A DNA stretch of 64,000 bases from Engraulis encrasicolus. Taxonomy: Eukaryota > Chordata > Actinopteri > Clupeiformes > Engraulidae. The position numbers and the translations under genes are program-made. The notes under the pieces are model-generated. The model ran no database searches and was not told the origin of the DNA. It saw only the letters and a program-made list of their open reading frames with translations. This document shows, piece after piece, positions 51,455 through 58,088 of the stretch (position 1 is the stretch's first letter; every line of letters begins with the position of its first letter). The DNA lies in NCBI RefSeq assembly GCF_034702125.1, contig NC_085872.1:25242502-25306501 (forward strand), given 5' to 3'.

Positions 51455-54400
51455 CACACGCACACTTATGCCCTTTAGACGGGAATAGGAGTGTCTTTGT
51501 GCGTCATGTTTTGTTTGTTGTGCCTATCTATCATCAACATTTAAGAGATATCAGAAATCTCTTGTTTAACAATTAAACATTTTGCGATTAAACCTCAGGT
51601 AATCTTCAGTATTCAGTCTAGTTCATTCTTACATAGTTCATCTAGCAAGCCCACCTGTGTGTGTAAGTACTCCTCATTTCACTGTGTGTGTGGAACATGT
51701 CAAAGTGAAGCTTTAAAGAGCTCGTGTTTGGAGGGTGTAGCTGTGTTTGTCAAGACCGCAGTGCCTCTTAAGAGAGGTTTACTAATCACACACACACACA
51801 CACACACACGCATAGAAGCACACACGCACACACGCACAAGCACACATCCGGATACGGGCAGTTTTGATGTTTGTTAAACACTTAAGAATATTGAGCAAGC
51901 GGCGCTGGGGTTTGTGTAGTGCTCGCAAAGCTGACCTTGAAGAGGCACCCTTTCACATTTTAAATCCATAGGTCCCCCCATCAGGAGGGGCTGGGGGCCG
52001 TGTGGGTGGTGTTTAGTCTTGTCCATAAATGATGCCTAGCTAATGGAGAAAGCTGCTGCAGCTGCCTGCCAAGGGAAGGGCCATAATGTCCCTCGAGTCG
52101 ACTGATGGCCAAGCCACCCAGCTACTTTACCTTCCAGATCAATGGCAAGGTGCTGTCCTATTATGCTTCTTTTCCACTTTCTGGTAGGCTAACAGCTCGA
52201 CACAGCGCGACTCGGCGGCCACTTTTCAAATAGGCACGACACAGCTCAATCGAAAAGCAAAAAGCTGCGGCTGAGTCGAGCTGTAGGCCTACCAGAAAAC
52301 CGGCAGTGGAAAAGAGGCATTAGAGAATGATGCTCAGGTCCTGGTCACGTCCTATACTGCGCCCTTCTGGTTGACCCAGAGGTGACCCTTGTGCCCCGTC
52401 CAGGCAGGGGTTAGTTTTACATGAATATTTGTTGTTTCAATGGGAATTGAATGTAAGCGTTCTTCTCTTGCTAAAAGTTTTCAGTCTGAAGTCAATGGTT
52501 ATTTGTGATGATCTGTTTGTAGGAAATGTACACAGGCTGATCCTGTGGATGAAAACATTAGGCTTACCATTTCTACTTTTGAAGCATATGAAGGATTTAC
52601 CCTATTGGCTCCGGAAATGCTTTATGCTCCTGACCTCAATAGCCCAATGATTGCGATGTGTATTATTGACTCAAGTGCCCAATGTCAACAGTTCAAGGAA
52701 TGTTTGCTCTTTGGATCTTCCTTTCCAAACTATTAAAGAAAACCATACATCACTTAAAAACAACACAGATATCCAATACCTAAATCAAACCAAGCAACAA
52801 AATTATGTTGACATAGCAACAGTAGACATTACCCAGATCTTTATTAGATTTTATACTGATTATATGAACATAGTGTGGCTACCTTATTTCCCTTGGGGCT
52901 GTACATGAGTGGCCCAGAATGTATTTAAAAAAAATATGTTGTTTTTTTGTTAGATACATGGTCACCACTTGTTGTATCTCTCTGAAACAGGCTGGGTGCA
53001 AGGTTGCCATGGTGTTCTTCCAGTACGGAGCCATGGCCAGTTACTTTTGGCTGCTGGTGGAAGGACTATACCTGCACGCTCTTCTGGCAGTCTCATTCTT
53101 CTCCGAGAGGAAATACTTCTGGTGGTACATTGTCATTGGCTGGGGTAGGTGGCATTTTGATGTTATACTGTGTATAGTATTATAACATTACTGAGGAAAT
53201 GGTTGAATGGGGCCATCGTTACAGATTGTTGGAGGCAACAGTGGTGAAACGCTTATCGTGACTCAGTCGTATAGGCATATATCGGTTTCTATTTCATGGT
53301 TCAGTACCTATGAGTGTAAGGTAATTTGACTAGGGCCGGGGAGATGTTGTGCGTTGTTGTTGACTTATGCCTATGTTATCTCTGTCTCTCTGCTCACTGG
53401 ACCGTGGACAGGAGTTCCCGCTGTCTTCATCATCAGCTGGAGCATCACCAAGGCTCACCTGAATGATGTCGGGTAAGGCCGGCCTTGATGTCCTACGCGG
53501 CGGAAAACACAATTTGCGGAATTGGAAAATAGTGTGTTCTTGAGCTGCTCAAATTCGATTTCCGCAAAAGAACAAAGAACTCGTTTGTGTAGTGTGTGTG
53601 TGCGTGTGTGCGTGTGTCCGTGTGTGTGTATGTGTATGTGTGTTATTTGATGTTTGATTCAGCACGTCTCAGGAGAGAGGGCTGTAATAAAAAAAAGTGA
53701 AGTGAAAAAAAGAACAACCCTGAGGCCCGATAATGCTCAAGAGAAGAGCTTGCAGCATGGAGGCTGTGGGTGTGGGGGGTGGCTGGTTGGTTGGGTATGG
53801 GGATGGTGGTGGTGGTGGTGGTGGGGGGTGGGGAGATTGTGGGCTTCCTTAATTTCGATTCATGCGCTGTGACCATGAGCACACACATGTCTTACTCAAC
53901 AAAACAGTAGCCAGCCATTGGCTGTGGTTCAGATGACACTGGAGATGCCATTTCAGCCAGTTTGACTCAAGGCTGTTTCCTGTGAGCGGTGATAGACGAC
54001 CGGCACTCATGGAGGTCACTGCTACGGCTATTTATAGAGTGGTACAGCGTACCCTTGAGGTGGTTTCCACTGAAGAATTTGATCATGTCTCATGATCATC
54101 TTGGTGATTTATGGCATCAAAGACGGTCATCAATTACACTCCATAGGACTTCATTGTCATTGTAGTTCACCATATTTGCACCCCCACCTCCAAAGAACCC
54201 ACCCCCCGCCTCAAAGAAATTTCAGTGTGTGTAATTGTGCAGGTGACAGTCCCAATTAAAAAAAACAAAGCCTACAGTATAGTAGAAAGGGTTTATGTAG
54301 CCTATGCAGTGTTTTTGTATTGAAGAGCAGTGCAGCAATTGCTCACTGTAACTGTCTTCACTCCACCTCCTCTAGGTGCTGGGATTTGATCGATGACAAG

Positions 54401-56153
54401 CTGTGGCTGATCATCAAAGTACCTATCCTGCTGGCCATATTGGTAATGCAATGGCTTAACTGTGCATTTCAAACACATATGGTTCATTCTTTTGAAACCC
54501 GGTTGTCAGTAAACCTGAGTTGTTCGGTCTCCTGATATCCGTTGTAAATGCGTTCTATTGCAATCATTGTGGACAATACAAATCTCTGAAAGCACTAATA
54601 TTTCACAAACTCGGAGTAGACCGAACTGCTCTGAGTTTGTGTGTCAGTATTGCACTTTCCCGAGGCGGAGCTCTGGGTTTCCGACTACTGAGTTTCCAAA
54701 GAATGAGCCAATAGTTCATTACTGTGAGAGAAAAAAAGCAACTAAATTTTTTGTCAACATTTCAACACAGTGTGTGTGGTTGCTTTATCTAGGTGACATT
54801 TATTCTCTTCATCTGCATCATCCGAATACTTCGTCAGAAGATCAACTGCAGAGATATTGGCAGAAATGAGTCAAACCAGCACACGTCAGTGTTTCCTGCC
54901 ATAGTTATCTGTTGTTCTCATGATACTGATCGGTACGTGCATATCAGTTGGTGTTTGTAAATATTTGCTTTTTGCTTATTGCAAATACAGGAGACTGGCT
55001 AAATCCACGCTGCTGTTGATTCCCCTATTTGGGATCAACTTCTTAGGATTCGCGTTCATGCCTGAGCATCTGGGTGGTTTTGTCAGGGCAGTCATTGACC
55101 TGGTGCTGGGATCATTTCAGGTAAATTACTTCCCCTTTCACTGCAACAACATGCATACCGTACAGTAGTGGCTTTTTTGTGTGTTCTGTAATCTGACTTT
55201 TTCCTCAACTTGCGTGTGTGTAAATTGCTCTTTGAGACCTTGCATCTGTATTTGTGTTGAAGTTACTATCGGTAGAAAGCAATCCAAATGATAAACTCAA
55301 ATACAGTCTAAATATTTGTTAATTTTTGTTATGCAGGTGCATATTGCAAATACAGACTTCTTTCTCTTCAGTGATGTTTGCACTCCAGAAGACATAATAT
55401 TTGAGTTTTTCAGAAATATTTGAGAGGGAGGAATGCCTGGTGCGACAGAGCTGCATCGTTTTGTGTGCTGTCCGTTCTGCTCATCAGTATCTCTTTCTGT
55501 CTCAGGGTTTTGTGGTGGCCGTCCTGTACTGCTTCCTGAATGGAGAGGTAATGCCATCTCCCGGTGATTTTACTCGAAACATAAAACCCAAATAAATGCA
55601 ATAACTAATATACGTACAGTATATGAAGAGTTCAGATGCAAAACCCCCTAACTCCATTTCTGAAGACCTGCACTTCTATATTTTTAGAGAACCCCGTTGT
55701 TGGTTTGGTTTACATTCATTTACTTGATAATACATATAAATAGTTATATGACATAAATAAAATTAAAAATATATGAAATTTAGATTTTCTATTCAATAAA
55801 AGTGTATTAAGATTATTTTCTGAAAAGGCACTAAGGGGGTTTTGCATCTAAACTCTTCATATGTTTGACCTTTGCCAATTTTGTGCACCCCCTTCCCTTC
55901 ACTCTTCCCCTGTCCCATGTAACCTCGCCCCCCTCCCCCTCCCCCCTCCCCCCATTTACAGGTACAGTCCGAGATCAAGCGGAAGTGGAGGAGGTGGCAC
56001 CTGCAGAGGTACCTCGACAACGACACCAAGTACCAGCAGCCCTCTCTGGCCAGCAACGGCAACAATTTCAGTACGCAGATCACTCTGATGGCCAAGACCA
56101 GCCCGGCCACACGGAGAGCCAGCGCCTGCCCAGACGACCTCTCGGCCATCTGA
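22648..56153 (+). CDS. vipr1: VPAC1-like receptor for VIP/PACAP (class B1 GPCR), complete 13-exon gene
   Basis: Thirteen exons with GT-AG introns join to one 441-codon frame (1326 bp with stop). The product is a plasma-membrane receptor that in VPAC1 proteins binds VIP and PACAP and raises cAMP through Gs. Domains: signal peptide about 1-22, cysteine-rich ectodomain 23-118 (Cys 23, 36, 47, 56, 70, 89, 106; sequons N42, N84, N113), seven helices about 122-378, tail 379-441. VPAC1 rather than VPAC2, PAC1 or secretin receptor is favoured by [18 protein letters not shown] and the tail [10 protein letters not shown]...FSTQI...SPATRRAS. Kept class B residues: C199 and C269 (extracellular disulfide), H163 (2.50), E220 (3.50), T327 (6.42), Q364 (7.49), Y372 (7.57). 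Changed: H135, K173, S213, T292, N337. Human VPAC1 is about 457 residues. Whether it is the fish a or b duplicate is not decided. Confidence 0.88.
22696..24577 (+). other. vipr1: vipr1 intron 1
   Basis: 1.9 kb, phase 0. No clear repeat or further exon seen. Confidence 0.7.
24578..24665 (+). CDS. vipr1: vipr1 exon 2: start of the ectodomain
   Basis: Residues 17-46, beginning [11 protein letters not shown]. It holds Cys23 and Cys36, an amphipathic stretch ([11 protein letters not shown]) typical of the first ectodomain helix, and sequon NVT at 42. Acceptor CAAACAG, donor GTATGT, ends phase 1. Confidence 0.88.
24822..24960. repeat. (CT)n and (CA)-rich microsatellites
   Basis: Two CT tracts (about 24822-24846, 24860-24901) followed by CACACGCGCACGCACA. 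Produces spurious long open frames on both strands. Confidence 0.95.
25081..25285. mobile_element. hAT MITE (CAGTGGTTCTCAACC family), degraded
   Basis: Starts CACTGGTTCTCATCATTTTT, ends CCCCGTTGAGAAAGACTAG. The body with ATGCTCCCTTGACCTCATC matches the copy at 18442-18678. Confidence 0.7.
25518..25700 (+). repeat. Common fish MITE-like repeat (AAGGTACACTGTGTAA)
   Basis: Starts TTAAAGGTACACTGTGTAAG, continues TTTCCAGAATTCATGCTACC and GGCAATAGGCAGCCCAGTTTC. A diverged copy in the opposite sense is at 49778-49985. I recall it as an abundant fish repeat. Confidence 0.65.
26351..26684. mobile_element. hAT MITE (reverse sense) interrupted by a tRNA-like palindrome
   Basis: The right end GGTTGAGAACTGC and GGGGGGCATT body blocks fit the CAGTGGTTCTCAACC family read backwards. 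The left end is weak (about GTGATTCTAAATG). The palindrome 26372-26500 lies inside. Confidence 0.5.
26372..26500. repeat. Palindrome made of two tRNA-like 3' halves
   Basis: Two 53-bp arms with few mismatches flank a 23-nt loop. Each arm, read toward its outer end, contains a T-arm/B-box sequence (GGGTTCAAGTCCCAGC or GGGTTCGAGTCCCGGC) followed by a TGGGCAACTC acceptor-like strand. Only the 3' half of a tRNA is present in each arm, so it is not a functional tRNA gene. Confidence 0.8.
26851..26990. repeat. Tandem duplication, 70-bp unit
   Basis: TTCACACAGCAGGAGTAGAA at 26851 and 26921; the two copies differ at about one position (ACACTAAG / ACGCTAAG), so the duplication is recent. Confidence 0.92.
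27645..27822 (-). mobile_element. tRNA-derived SINE (copy 2), head truncated
   Basis: AGCACTCCACAGCACGCAAG, GGGACGGTACCATGCTCAGG and CATGGAGGAGGATGGGGGAG match the reverse complement of 1635-1857. The tRNA-like head is missing. Confidence 0.6.
28538..28597. repeat. (GT)n microsatellite
   Basis: Two GT tracts separated by GTGGTGC. Confidence 0.95.
28739..28849 (+). CDS. vipr1: vipr1 exon 3: ectodomain core
   Basis: Residues 46-83. Carries the class B ectodomain signature W51-D52...C56-W57-P58, then GQVVTIPCP with Cys70; Cys47 is the second residue. 111 bp, phase 1 to 1. Acceptor TTTCTTAG, donor GTAACT. Confidence 0.92.
29411..29644. mobile_element. MITE with ATGAAGAGTTCAGATGC ends (copy 1)
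   Basis: The ends TATGAAGAGTTCAGATGCA and TGCATCTGAACTCTTCATA are inverted; the inverted part extends through AAACCCCCTAA. A second copy lies at 55621-55862 in intron 12 of the same gene. About 235 bp. Confidence 0.85.
29702..29850 (-). mobile_element. LINE or SINE 3' tail with (TAGAG)n
   Basis: (GTAGA)4 is followed by TATCGTTTATTGATCCCAGG. On the minus strand this is a GGGATCAATAAACGATA end with a (CTCTA)n tail, a common form of LINE 3' ends in fish. Confidence 0.5.
29875..30003. repeat. (CA)n microsatellite
   Basis: Long CA tract, over 70 bp uninterrupted. Confidence 0.97.
31339..31423. repeat. (GA)n microsatellite
   Basis: About 40 GA units. Confidence 0.97.
31586..31640. repeat. (GT)n microsatellite
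   Basis: GT tract with few interruptions. Confidence 0.93.
33045..33290. repeat. Probable MITE with GTGTTAAG / CTTAACAC inverted blocks
   Basis: ACTTATAAGACATGTGTTAAG (about 33112) and its inverse CTTAACACATGTCTTATAAG (33193) form a stem around CCTTTATTATTC...CCCTTTATTTTG; outer ends TAACACCTTATTTTAGGGG and TAGTGTTACC fit short terminal repeats. Family unknown. Confidence 0.55.
33600..33905. repeat. (CA)n then (CT)n microsatellite block
   Basis: CA tract 33607-33664, CT tracts 33724-33770 and 33832-33905. Causes many false S/L-rich and R/E-rich frames. Confidence 0.96.
34740..35080. repeat. Tandem duplication, unit about 179 bp
   Basis: GGGAAACCAGTGATGATGAC at 34740 and 34919. Both copies run through GAAGAATTACACAAGAAAT, AAGAAGACAACGCCTGC and CAGTACCTGAACATTTTAT with few differences. 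Each unit itself holds two GTGATGATGACACACTGAAG blocks. Confidence 0.9.
35102..35462. mobile_element. hAT MITE, TSD GATAAGGA
   Basis: The ends TAGGGCTGCACAATTAATCG and CGTGCAGCCCTA are flanked by GATAAGGA at 35094-35101 and 35463-35470. Internal AATCGTGATT repeats. 361 bp. Confidence 0.93.
36225..36788. mobile_element. hAT MITE, long form, TSD CTGAGAAA
   Basis: Starts CAGTGTTGACAGATGTGTCT, ends AATCTGGCAACACTG, with 8-bp duplications CTGAGAAA (36217-36224, 36789-36796). It shares both ends with the 210-bp copy at 41111-41320 but carries about 350 bp more in the middle. Confidence 0.93.
38374..38480 (+). CDS. vipr1: vipr1 exon 4: end of the ectodomain
   Basis: Residues 83-118: [12 protein letters not shown] with Cys89, G93, W94 and sequon N84; Cys106 follows in FLNCGYN. 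A third sequon NTS is at 113. Acceptor CTCCTCAG, donor GTGAGT, ends phase 0. Confidence 0.92.
39271..39645. mobile_element. GTTTACATTAC MITE (copy 2)
   Basis: GAGCCCGTTTACATTACAAC at the left and GTATAAACAGGCTC at the right are inverted. Internal AATAAACAGGTTATTG and TTTACATGAGCACTTGAATA blocks match 21293-21690. Confidence 0.75.
39878..40232. mobile_element. hAT MITE, TSD CTCTAGAG
   Basis: Starts CAGTTGTTTTCAAAGTGGGG, ends GTTTGGGAACCCCTG, flanked by CTCTAGAG at 39870-39877 and 40233-40240. 355 bp. Confidence 0.93.
40539..40642 (+). CDS. vipr1: vipr1 exon 5: first membrane helix
   Basis: Residues 119-153. Helix 1 runs about [20 protein letters not shown] with Y131 (1.43) and S138 (1.50); position 1.47, Tyr in human VPAC1, is His135 here. 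Ends CIFR with the Arg codon split (phase 2). Acceptor TTTCACAG, donor GTAAGC. Confidence 0.92.
41111..41320. mobile_element. hAT MITE, short form, TSD CCACCATC
   Basis: CAGTGTTGCCAGATGTGTCT to AATCTGGCAACACTA, with CCACCATC at 41103-41110 and 41321-41328. Internal deletion relative of 36225-36788. Confidence 0.93.
41538..41600. repeat. (CT)n microsatellite
   Basis: CT tract with a CCC interruption, passing into GTCTGTCT. Confidence 0.95.
43014..43277 (+). pseudogene. Tc1 transposase fragment in the right arm (mirror copy at 42451-42714, minus strand)
   Basis: The frame [19 protein letters not shown] and the mirror copy [19 protein letters not shown] differ at few residues. It ends at the part of the element without the DDE core, so no catalytic domain is present. 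Confidence 0.7.
44459..44603 (+). other. Exon-like stretch in the 6.2-kb element
   Basis: A long pyrimidine tract with TTTTTACAG (ends 44458) is followed by an open frame starting [20 protein letters not shown] and ending at TGA 44601. The overlapping +1 frame also stays open to a TAA near 44640 (…[15 protein letters not shown]). It may be the last exon of an element gene. No family recognised. Confidence 0.3.
45431..45840. mobile_element. GGGCTGCAACTAACGA MITE fragment inside the 6.2-kb element
   Basis: TAGGGCTGCAACTAACGATC is a common hAT-MITE end. It continues TTTTAATAGTCGACTAATC, is interrupted by another MITE, then resumes GACTAATCGATATATCTAG. The right end is not found, so it is partial. 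Confidence 0.7.
45469..45802. mobile_element. hAT MITE nested in a MITE, TSD GACTAATC
   Basis: CAGTGTTTCTCAGCCTTTTT to CCTGTTAAGAAACACTG, with GACTAATC at 45461-45468 and 45803-45810. Body matches 17215-17560 in reverse sense (CACCCCAAACCAACA, ACACGACCTACGTTTGAAG). Innermost level of the nest. Confidence 0.94.
46590..46720 (-). other. Exon-like stretch, minus strand, in the 6.2-kb element
   Basis: After TTTAACTGCAG on the minus strand comes an open frame with [19 protein letters not shown] and [16 protein letters not shown], rich in Cys. No family recognised; may be an exon of an element-coded protein or of a captured host gene. Confidence 0.3.
46993..47104 (-). mobile_element. TTTAACCCATT-family MITE (unsplit relative)
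   Basis: TTTAACCCATTGTAGCCTGG, then CTGCATTCAGGTTCTTGAG and GAGCTGAATGAACACATTG: the same elements as 42008-42212 plus 49750-49777, in the opposite sense. The far end is not clear. Confidence 0.6.
47443..47662. mobile_element. MITE with GGAAATAAGCTCATATTAC ends
   Basis: GGAAATAAGCTCATATTACG and GTAATATGAGCTTATTTCC are inverted, and the match continues through CCTCCC(C), GAGTTAAATG and GAGGTTTACCTT. 220 bp, inserted in the 6.2-kb element. Confidence 0.85.
48602..48682 (-). other. Exon-like stretch, minus strand, in the 6.2-kb element
   Basis: On the minus strand GTGATTAG precedes an open frame [20 protein letters not shown] that ends at an AAAG|GTAGAG donor-like site. A second open stretch on the same strand near 47960-48093 holds [20 protein letters not shown]. 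They might be exons of the element's gene on the minus strand; not recognised. Confidence 0.3.
49778..49985 (-). repeat. Common fish MITE-like repeat (second copy)
   Basis: AAGGTGCACTGTGTACTG at the left; AGCATGAATTCTGGAAAGC and ATATTACAGTCCACCTTTAA at the right give inverted ends. Same family as 25518-25700. Confidence 0.6.
50672..51107. mobile_element. MITE cluster with GTAGGTGAAACTACAAT ends
   Basis: GTAGGTGAAACTACAATAAT (50672) is followed by TTTGGTTTGAGGACTGAGG. Its inverse appears twice: CCTCAGTCCTCAAACCAAAT...TTTCACCTAC (50754-50791) and GGTCCTCAGAACCAAATTA...TTTCACCTAC (51070-51103). Either a full element with an internal copy or two overlapping insertions. Confidence 0.75.
51224..51353 (+). 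CDS. vipr1: vipr1 exon 6: second membrane helix
   Basis: Residues 153-196. [19 protein letters not shown] with H163 (2.50). The binding-pocket Arg 2.60 of VPAC1 is Lys173; Lys180 (2.67) and D181 are kept. Extracellular loop 1 follows. Starts with the last base of Arg153; ends phase 0, donor GTAAGT. A CA microsatellite begins directly after the donor. Confidence 0.93.
51363..51452. repeat. (CA)n microsatellite next to the exon 6 donor
   Basis: CA tract with GC interruptions starting about 10 bp after the splice site. Confidence 0.95.
52167..52319. mobile_element. Harbinger-like MITE, TSD TTA
   Basis: TGCTTCTTTTCCACTTTCTG and its inverse AGTGGAAAAGAGGCA form the ends; the stem continues through GGTAGGC and CAGCTCGAC. 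TTA flanks both sides (52164-52166, 52320-52322), as in Harbinger elements. Confidence 0.75.
52991..53144 (+). CDS. vipr1: vipr1 exon 7: third and fourth membrane helices
   Basis: Residues 197-248. C199 (3.29) for the loop disulfide; [20 protein letters not shown] with E220 (3.50); position 3.43, normally Asn, is Ser213. Then [18 protein letters not shown], the helix 4 GWG signature. Acceptor TGAAACAG, donor GTAGGT, ends phase 1. Confidence 0.95.
53412..53472 (+). CDS. vipr1: vipr1 exon 8: end of helix 4 and loop
   Basis: Residues 248-268, [21 protein letters not shown]. 61 bp, phase 1 to 2. Acceptor GTGGACAG, donor GTAAGG. Confidence 0.92.
53473..54375 (+). other. vipr1: vipr1 intron 8
   Basis: 0.9 kb with a GT/GGT-rich stretch (53590-53640, 53800-53830). 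No exon inside. Confidence 0.75.
54376..54442 (+). CDS. vipr1: vipr1 exon 9: extracellular loop 2 and start of helix 5
   Basis: Residues 268-290. C269-W270-D271 of loop 2 pairs with C199 by homology. [15 protein letters not shown]284 is 5.42, and the Gly that usually precedes it is Val283. Acceptor CTCTAG, donor GTAATG, phase 2 to 0. Confidence 0.92.
54793..54884 (+). CDS. vipr1: vipr1 exon 10: rest of helix 5 and intracellular loop 3
   Basis: Residues 291-321, [16 protein letters not shown]. The class B Asn 5.50 is Thr292 (ACA codon). Loop 3 holds basic RQK. Donor is the less usual GTCAGT; ends phase 2. Confidence 0.93.
54991..55120 (+). CDS. vipr1: vipr1 exon 11: sixth helix and start of helix 7
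   Basis: Residues 321-364. [14 protein letters not shown] with T327 (6.42), P332 (6.47), G335 (6.50). His 6.52, common to secretin-type receptors, is Asn337. Ends LVLGSFQ with Q364 (7.49). D357 stands where Glu 7.42 is usual. Donor GTAAAT, phase 0. Confidence 0.95.
55506..55547 (+). CDS. vipr1: vipr1 exon 12: seventh helix
   Basis: 42 bp, residues 365-378, [14 protein letters not shown], with G365 (7.50), Y372 (7.57) and E378 of helix 8. The conserved 42-bp micro-exon is a class B1 hallmark. Confidence 0.96.
55621..55862. mobile_element. MITE with ATGAAGAGTTCAGATGC ends (copy 2), in intron 12
   Basis: ATATGAAGAGTTCAGATGC and GCATCTAAACTCTTCATAT are inverted. Matches 29411-29644 over its length. 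It fills more than half of the 414-bp intron 12 and ends about 100 bp before the acceptor. Confidence 0.85.
55962..56153 (+). CDS. vipr1: vipr1 exon 13: cytoplasmic tail and stop
   Basis: Residues 379-441 and TGA (56151-56153). Helix 8 basic region [10 protein letters not shown], then a Ser/Thr-rich tail with an RRAS possible kinase site at 429-432. The end SAI fits a class I PDZ ligand (S/T-x-hydrophobic). Acceptor follows a very long C-rich tract (55929-55953). Confidence 0.95.
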   Translation, partial: VQSEIKRKWRRWHLQRYLDNDTKYQQPSLASNGNNFSTQITLMAKTSPATRRASACPDDLSAI

Positions 56154-57345
56154 CCAAGTGTGTATACAGTACACAAACCCCAAACCTTGTGAGGAGAGGA
56201 AACAGTAGGCGGTTGTTGAAGTAACCGTCATCCACAACATTTTTTGGAGATGTACCGCTGCCAAGCTCCTCAGATTTTTCTCGCCAGGGTGTCTGCTGCT
56301 TGGACTGTGGACCACAAGTGCACTTGAGCGCTTTTTTTAGAAAGGGAATTTATCAAGATAAGGGAATCAGAGTGGTCCAGCTGTCTGGGAAATCCACAGC
56401 CCAGGATGAACTCCAGCCTAAAGGGAGATTCAAAACCAAGCATAGGATCCGGAGCCGGCCTACACGGCACACATGGACTGAGTCACACTGACTGAGATCA
56501 CCAGACAACAGATTCACAAGAGAGACATGTTGTCGAAGATGCTGTGAATGTTTTGTAGCATATTCCAGATTGCCCTTGACTTGAGCACCACAGGTTTAAC
56601 CTTGTTCCTTAGTTTATAGGGAAAAGGAGGTCAAGAGAGGGGGTTTTAATCAGTCAGTGTTCACACAAATGCCAAGCAAAATGGTATGGTCCTATTTTAG
56701 GCTCCACTTCACCTACTTTTGATGTGTAAATATGTAAATGACTTGCATAGACCCAAACACACCCCCTATCCTTCACGCAGAAGCCCCCTGCAGCCAGCTC
56801 TCCGGCCTCAACAGAATGTGAACATGCAGATGTACTTTTTTGATTATCGTTCTCATTGTTTTACATAATATAGTTATTTTTTTTATTGTTAAGCGGGACT
56901 GTGTACAAAGTGCATTGACATTTCGGTGTAAGAATTGGTGGACCTCCTTCTGTAGGGACAGATGTTTACAGAAAAAAGCAATGAGGATTGTGTAAAAATT
57001 AGTATATTTAATATTATATAAATTAATGAATCACTGTATTTTTTCCCTTGTGTAGGTTGTTGGTCATCAGTTGATGAGATTGTGCTCAAGGTTATTGTTA
57101 TGTTCATTACTGGTCTTCATTATTTCCTATTGTGAAGTGTTAATTCATATTGCTGAAGGGGGCATGCTCACACATGCACCAGATACCTCATAGTCCATTA
57201 TTTCCATAATGGAAAAACATAGATAACAACTATTCAGTAGTTGCACCCACAGAACATTCATTCCTTGATGGAAATGGAATGCAAATATTTTGACAGTTCA
57301 CATGTCTCTGTTGTGGAATACCAAATAAATATATGATCTTGAGTA
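56154..57345 (+). other. vipr1: vipr1 3' UTR
   Basis: No frame of note and no repeat recognised. Ends beyond the AATAAA at 57324. Confidence 0.6.
57324..57329 (+). terminator. vipr1: Polyadenylation signal AATAAA for vipr1
   Basis: First clear AATAAA about 1.2 kb after the stop codon (CCAAATAAATATATG). Cleavage expected 10-30 bases later. Confidence 0.6.
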
Positions 57346-57833
57346 CTCTTTATGGGGTGAAGGCAATTTCCTTTTACGTGGTCCGAGGCAGGCCAAAGGC
57401 ATGGAAACATGGCATAGGATGCATGATGGATTCAAAGAAAAATAAACAAGCACAATTGGAGAACCTCCCTTAAAGAGAAATCATCCATATCTTGGCCATC
57501 AAAACTGATATACAAATTGAAACATTTGCATTTCACGTGGCTGCACAACACACTTGACAGCTCTGGTTTTATAAATTGAAAAGCTGAATTTTTATGAGGT
57601 TGTGGTTGTGGTTATTACCACAGGCCAGACACTCAAAACTGAAGTAAGAATGAGAAGGCGATATTGAGAAAGACTTTGGGTTTGTTTATTCTGTGTCCCA
57701 GTGATAACCCATCTGCTGTGTGTCTACACTCCCTTGCCTGAGATTCCCTTGCTCTCTGTTGCCTTCCACAGGCTCTGTGTAGGTTACACACAATGTTTGG
57801 GCAATGTACAACTAACATAACAGGCCTATATAT

Positions 57834-57837
<4 letters not shown>

Positions 57838-57923
<86 letters not shown>

Positions 57924-57931
57924 TAATAATA

Positions 57932-57972
<41 letters not shown>
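57838..57972. repeat. (CA)n followed by (TAA)n microsatellite
   Basis: About 82 bp of CA then about 50 bp of TAA with one TAG. Confidence 0.97.
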
Positions 57973-57974
<2 letters not shown>

Positions 57975-58088
57975 GATCTGGCAAAAACAGTTACATGCCA
58001 TTATAACCATAAGCCATTATCAGGTGAAGTAGCCTATGTAAATGTAATGCAATGTAGGCCTACTATATAGGCCTAATCATGCAATGTA

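Larger units (their letters stand above)
51354..52990 (+). other. vipr1: vipr1 intron 6
   Basis: 1.6 kb with CA microsatellites (51363-51450, 51790-51845) and a small palindromic MITE (52167-52319). Confidence 0.75.

Noticed and set aside
40539..55547. vipr1 as a decayed pseudogene because of changed core residues
   Set aside because: All 13 exons keep frame, canonical splice sites and G-protein contact residues, so loss of function is not the simplest reading.
22648..56153. Assignment as PAC1, VPAC2, secretin or GHRH receptor
   Set aside because: The tail ([20 protein letters not shown]) and [10 protein letters not shown] fit VPAC1 better; the PAC1 loop 3 and VPAC2 tail patterns are absent.
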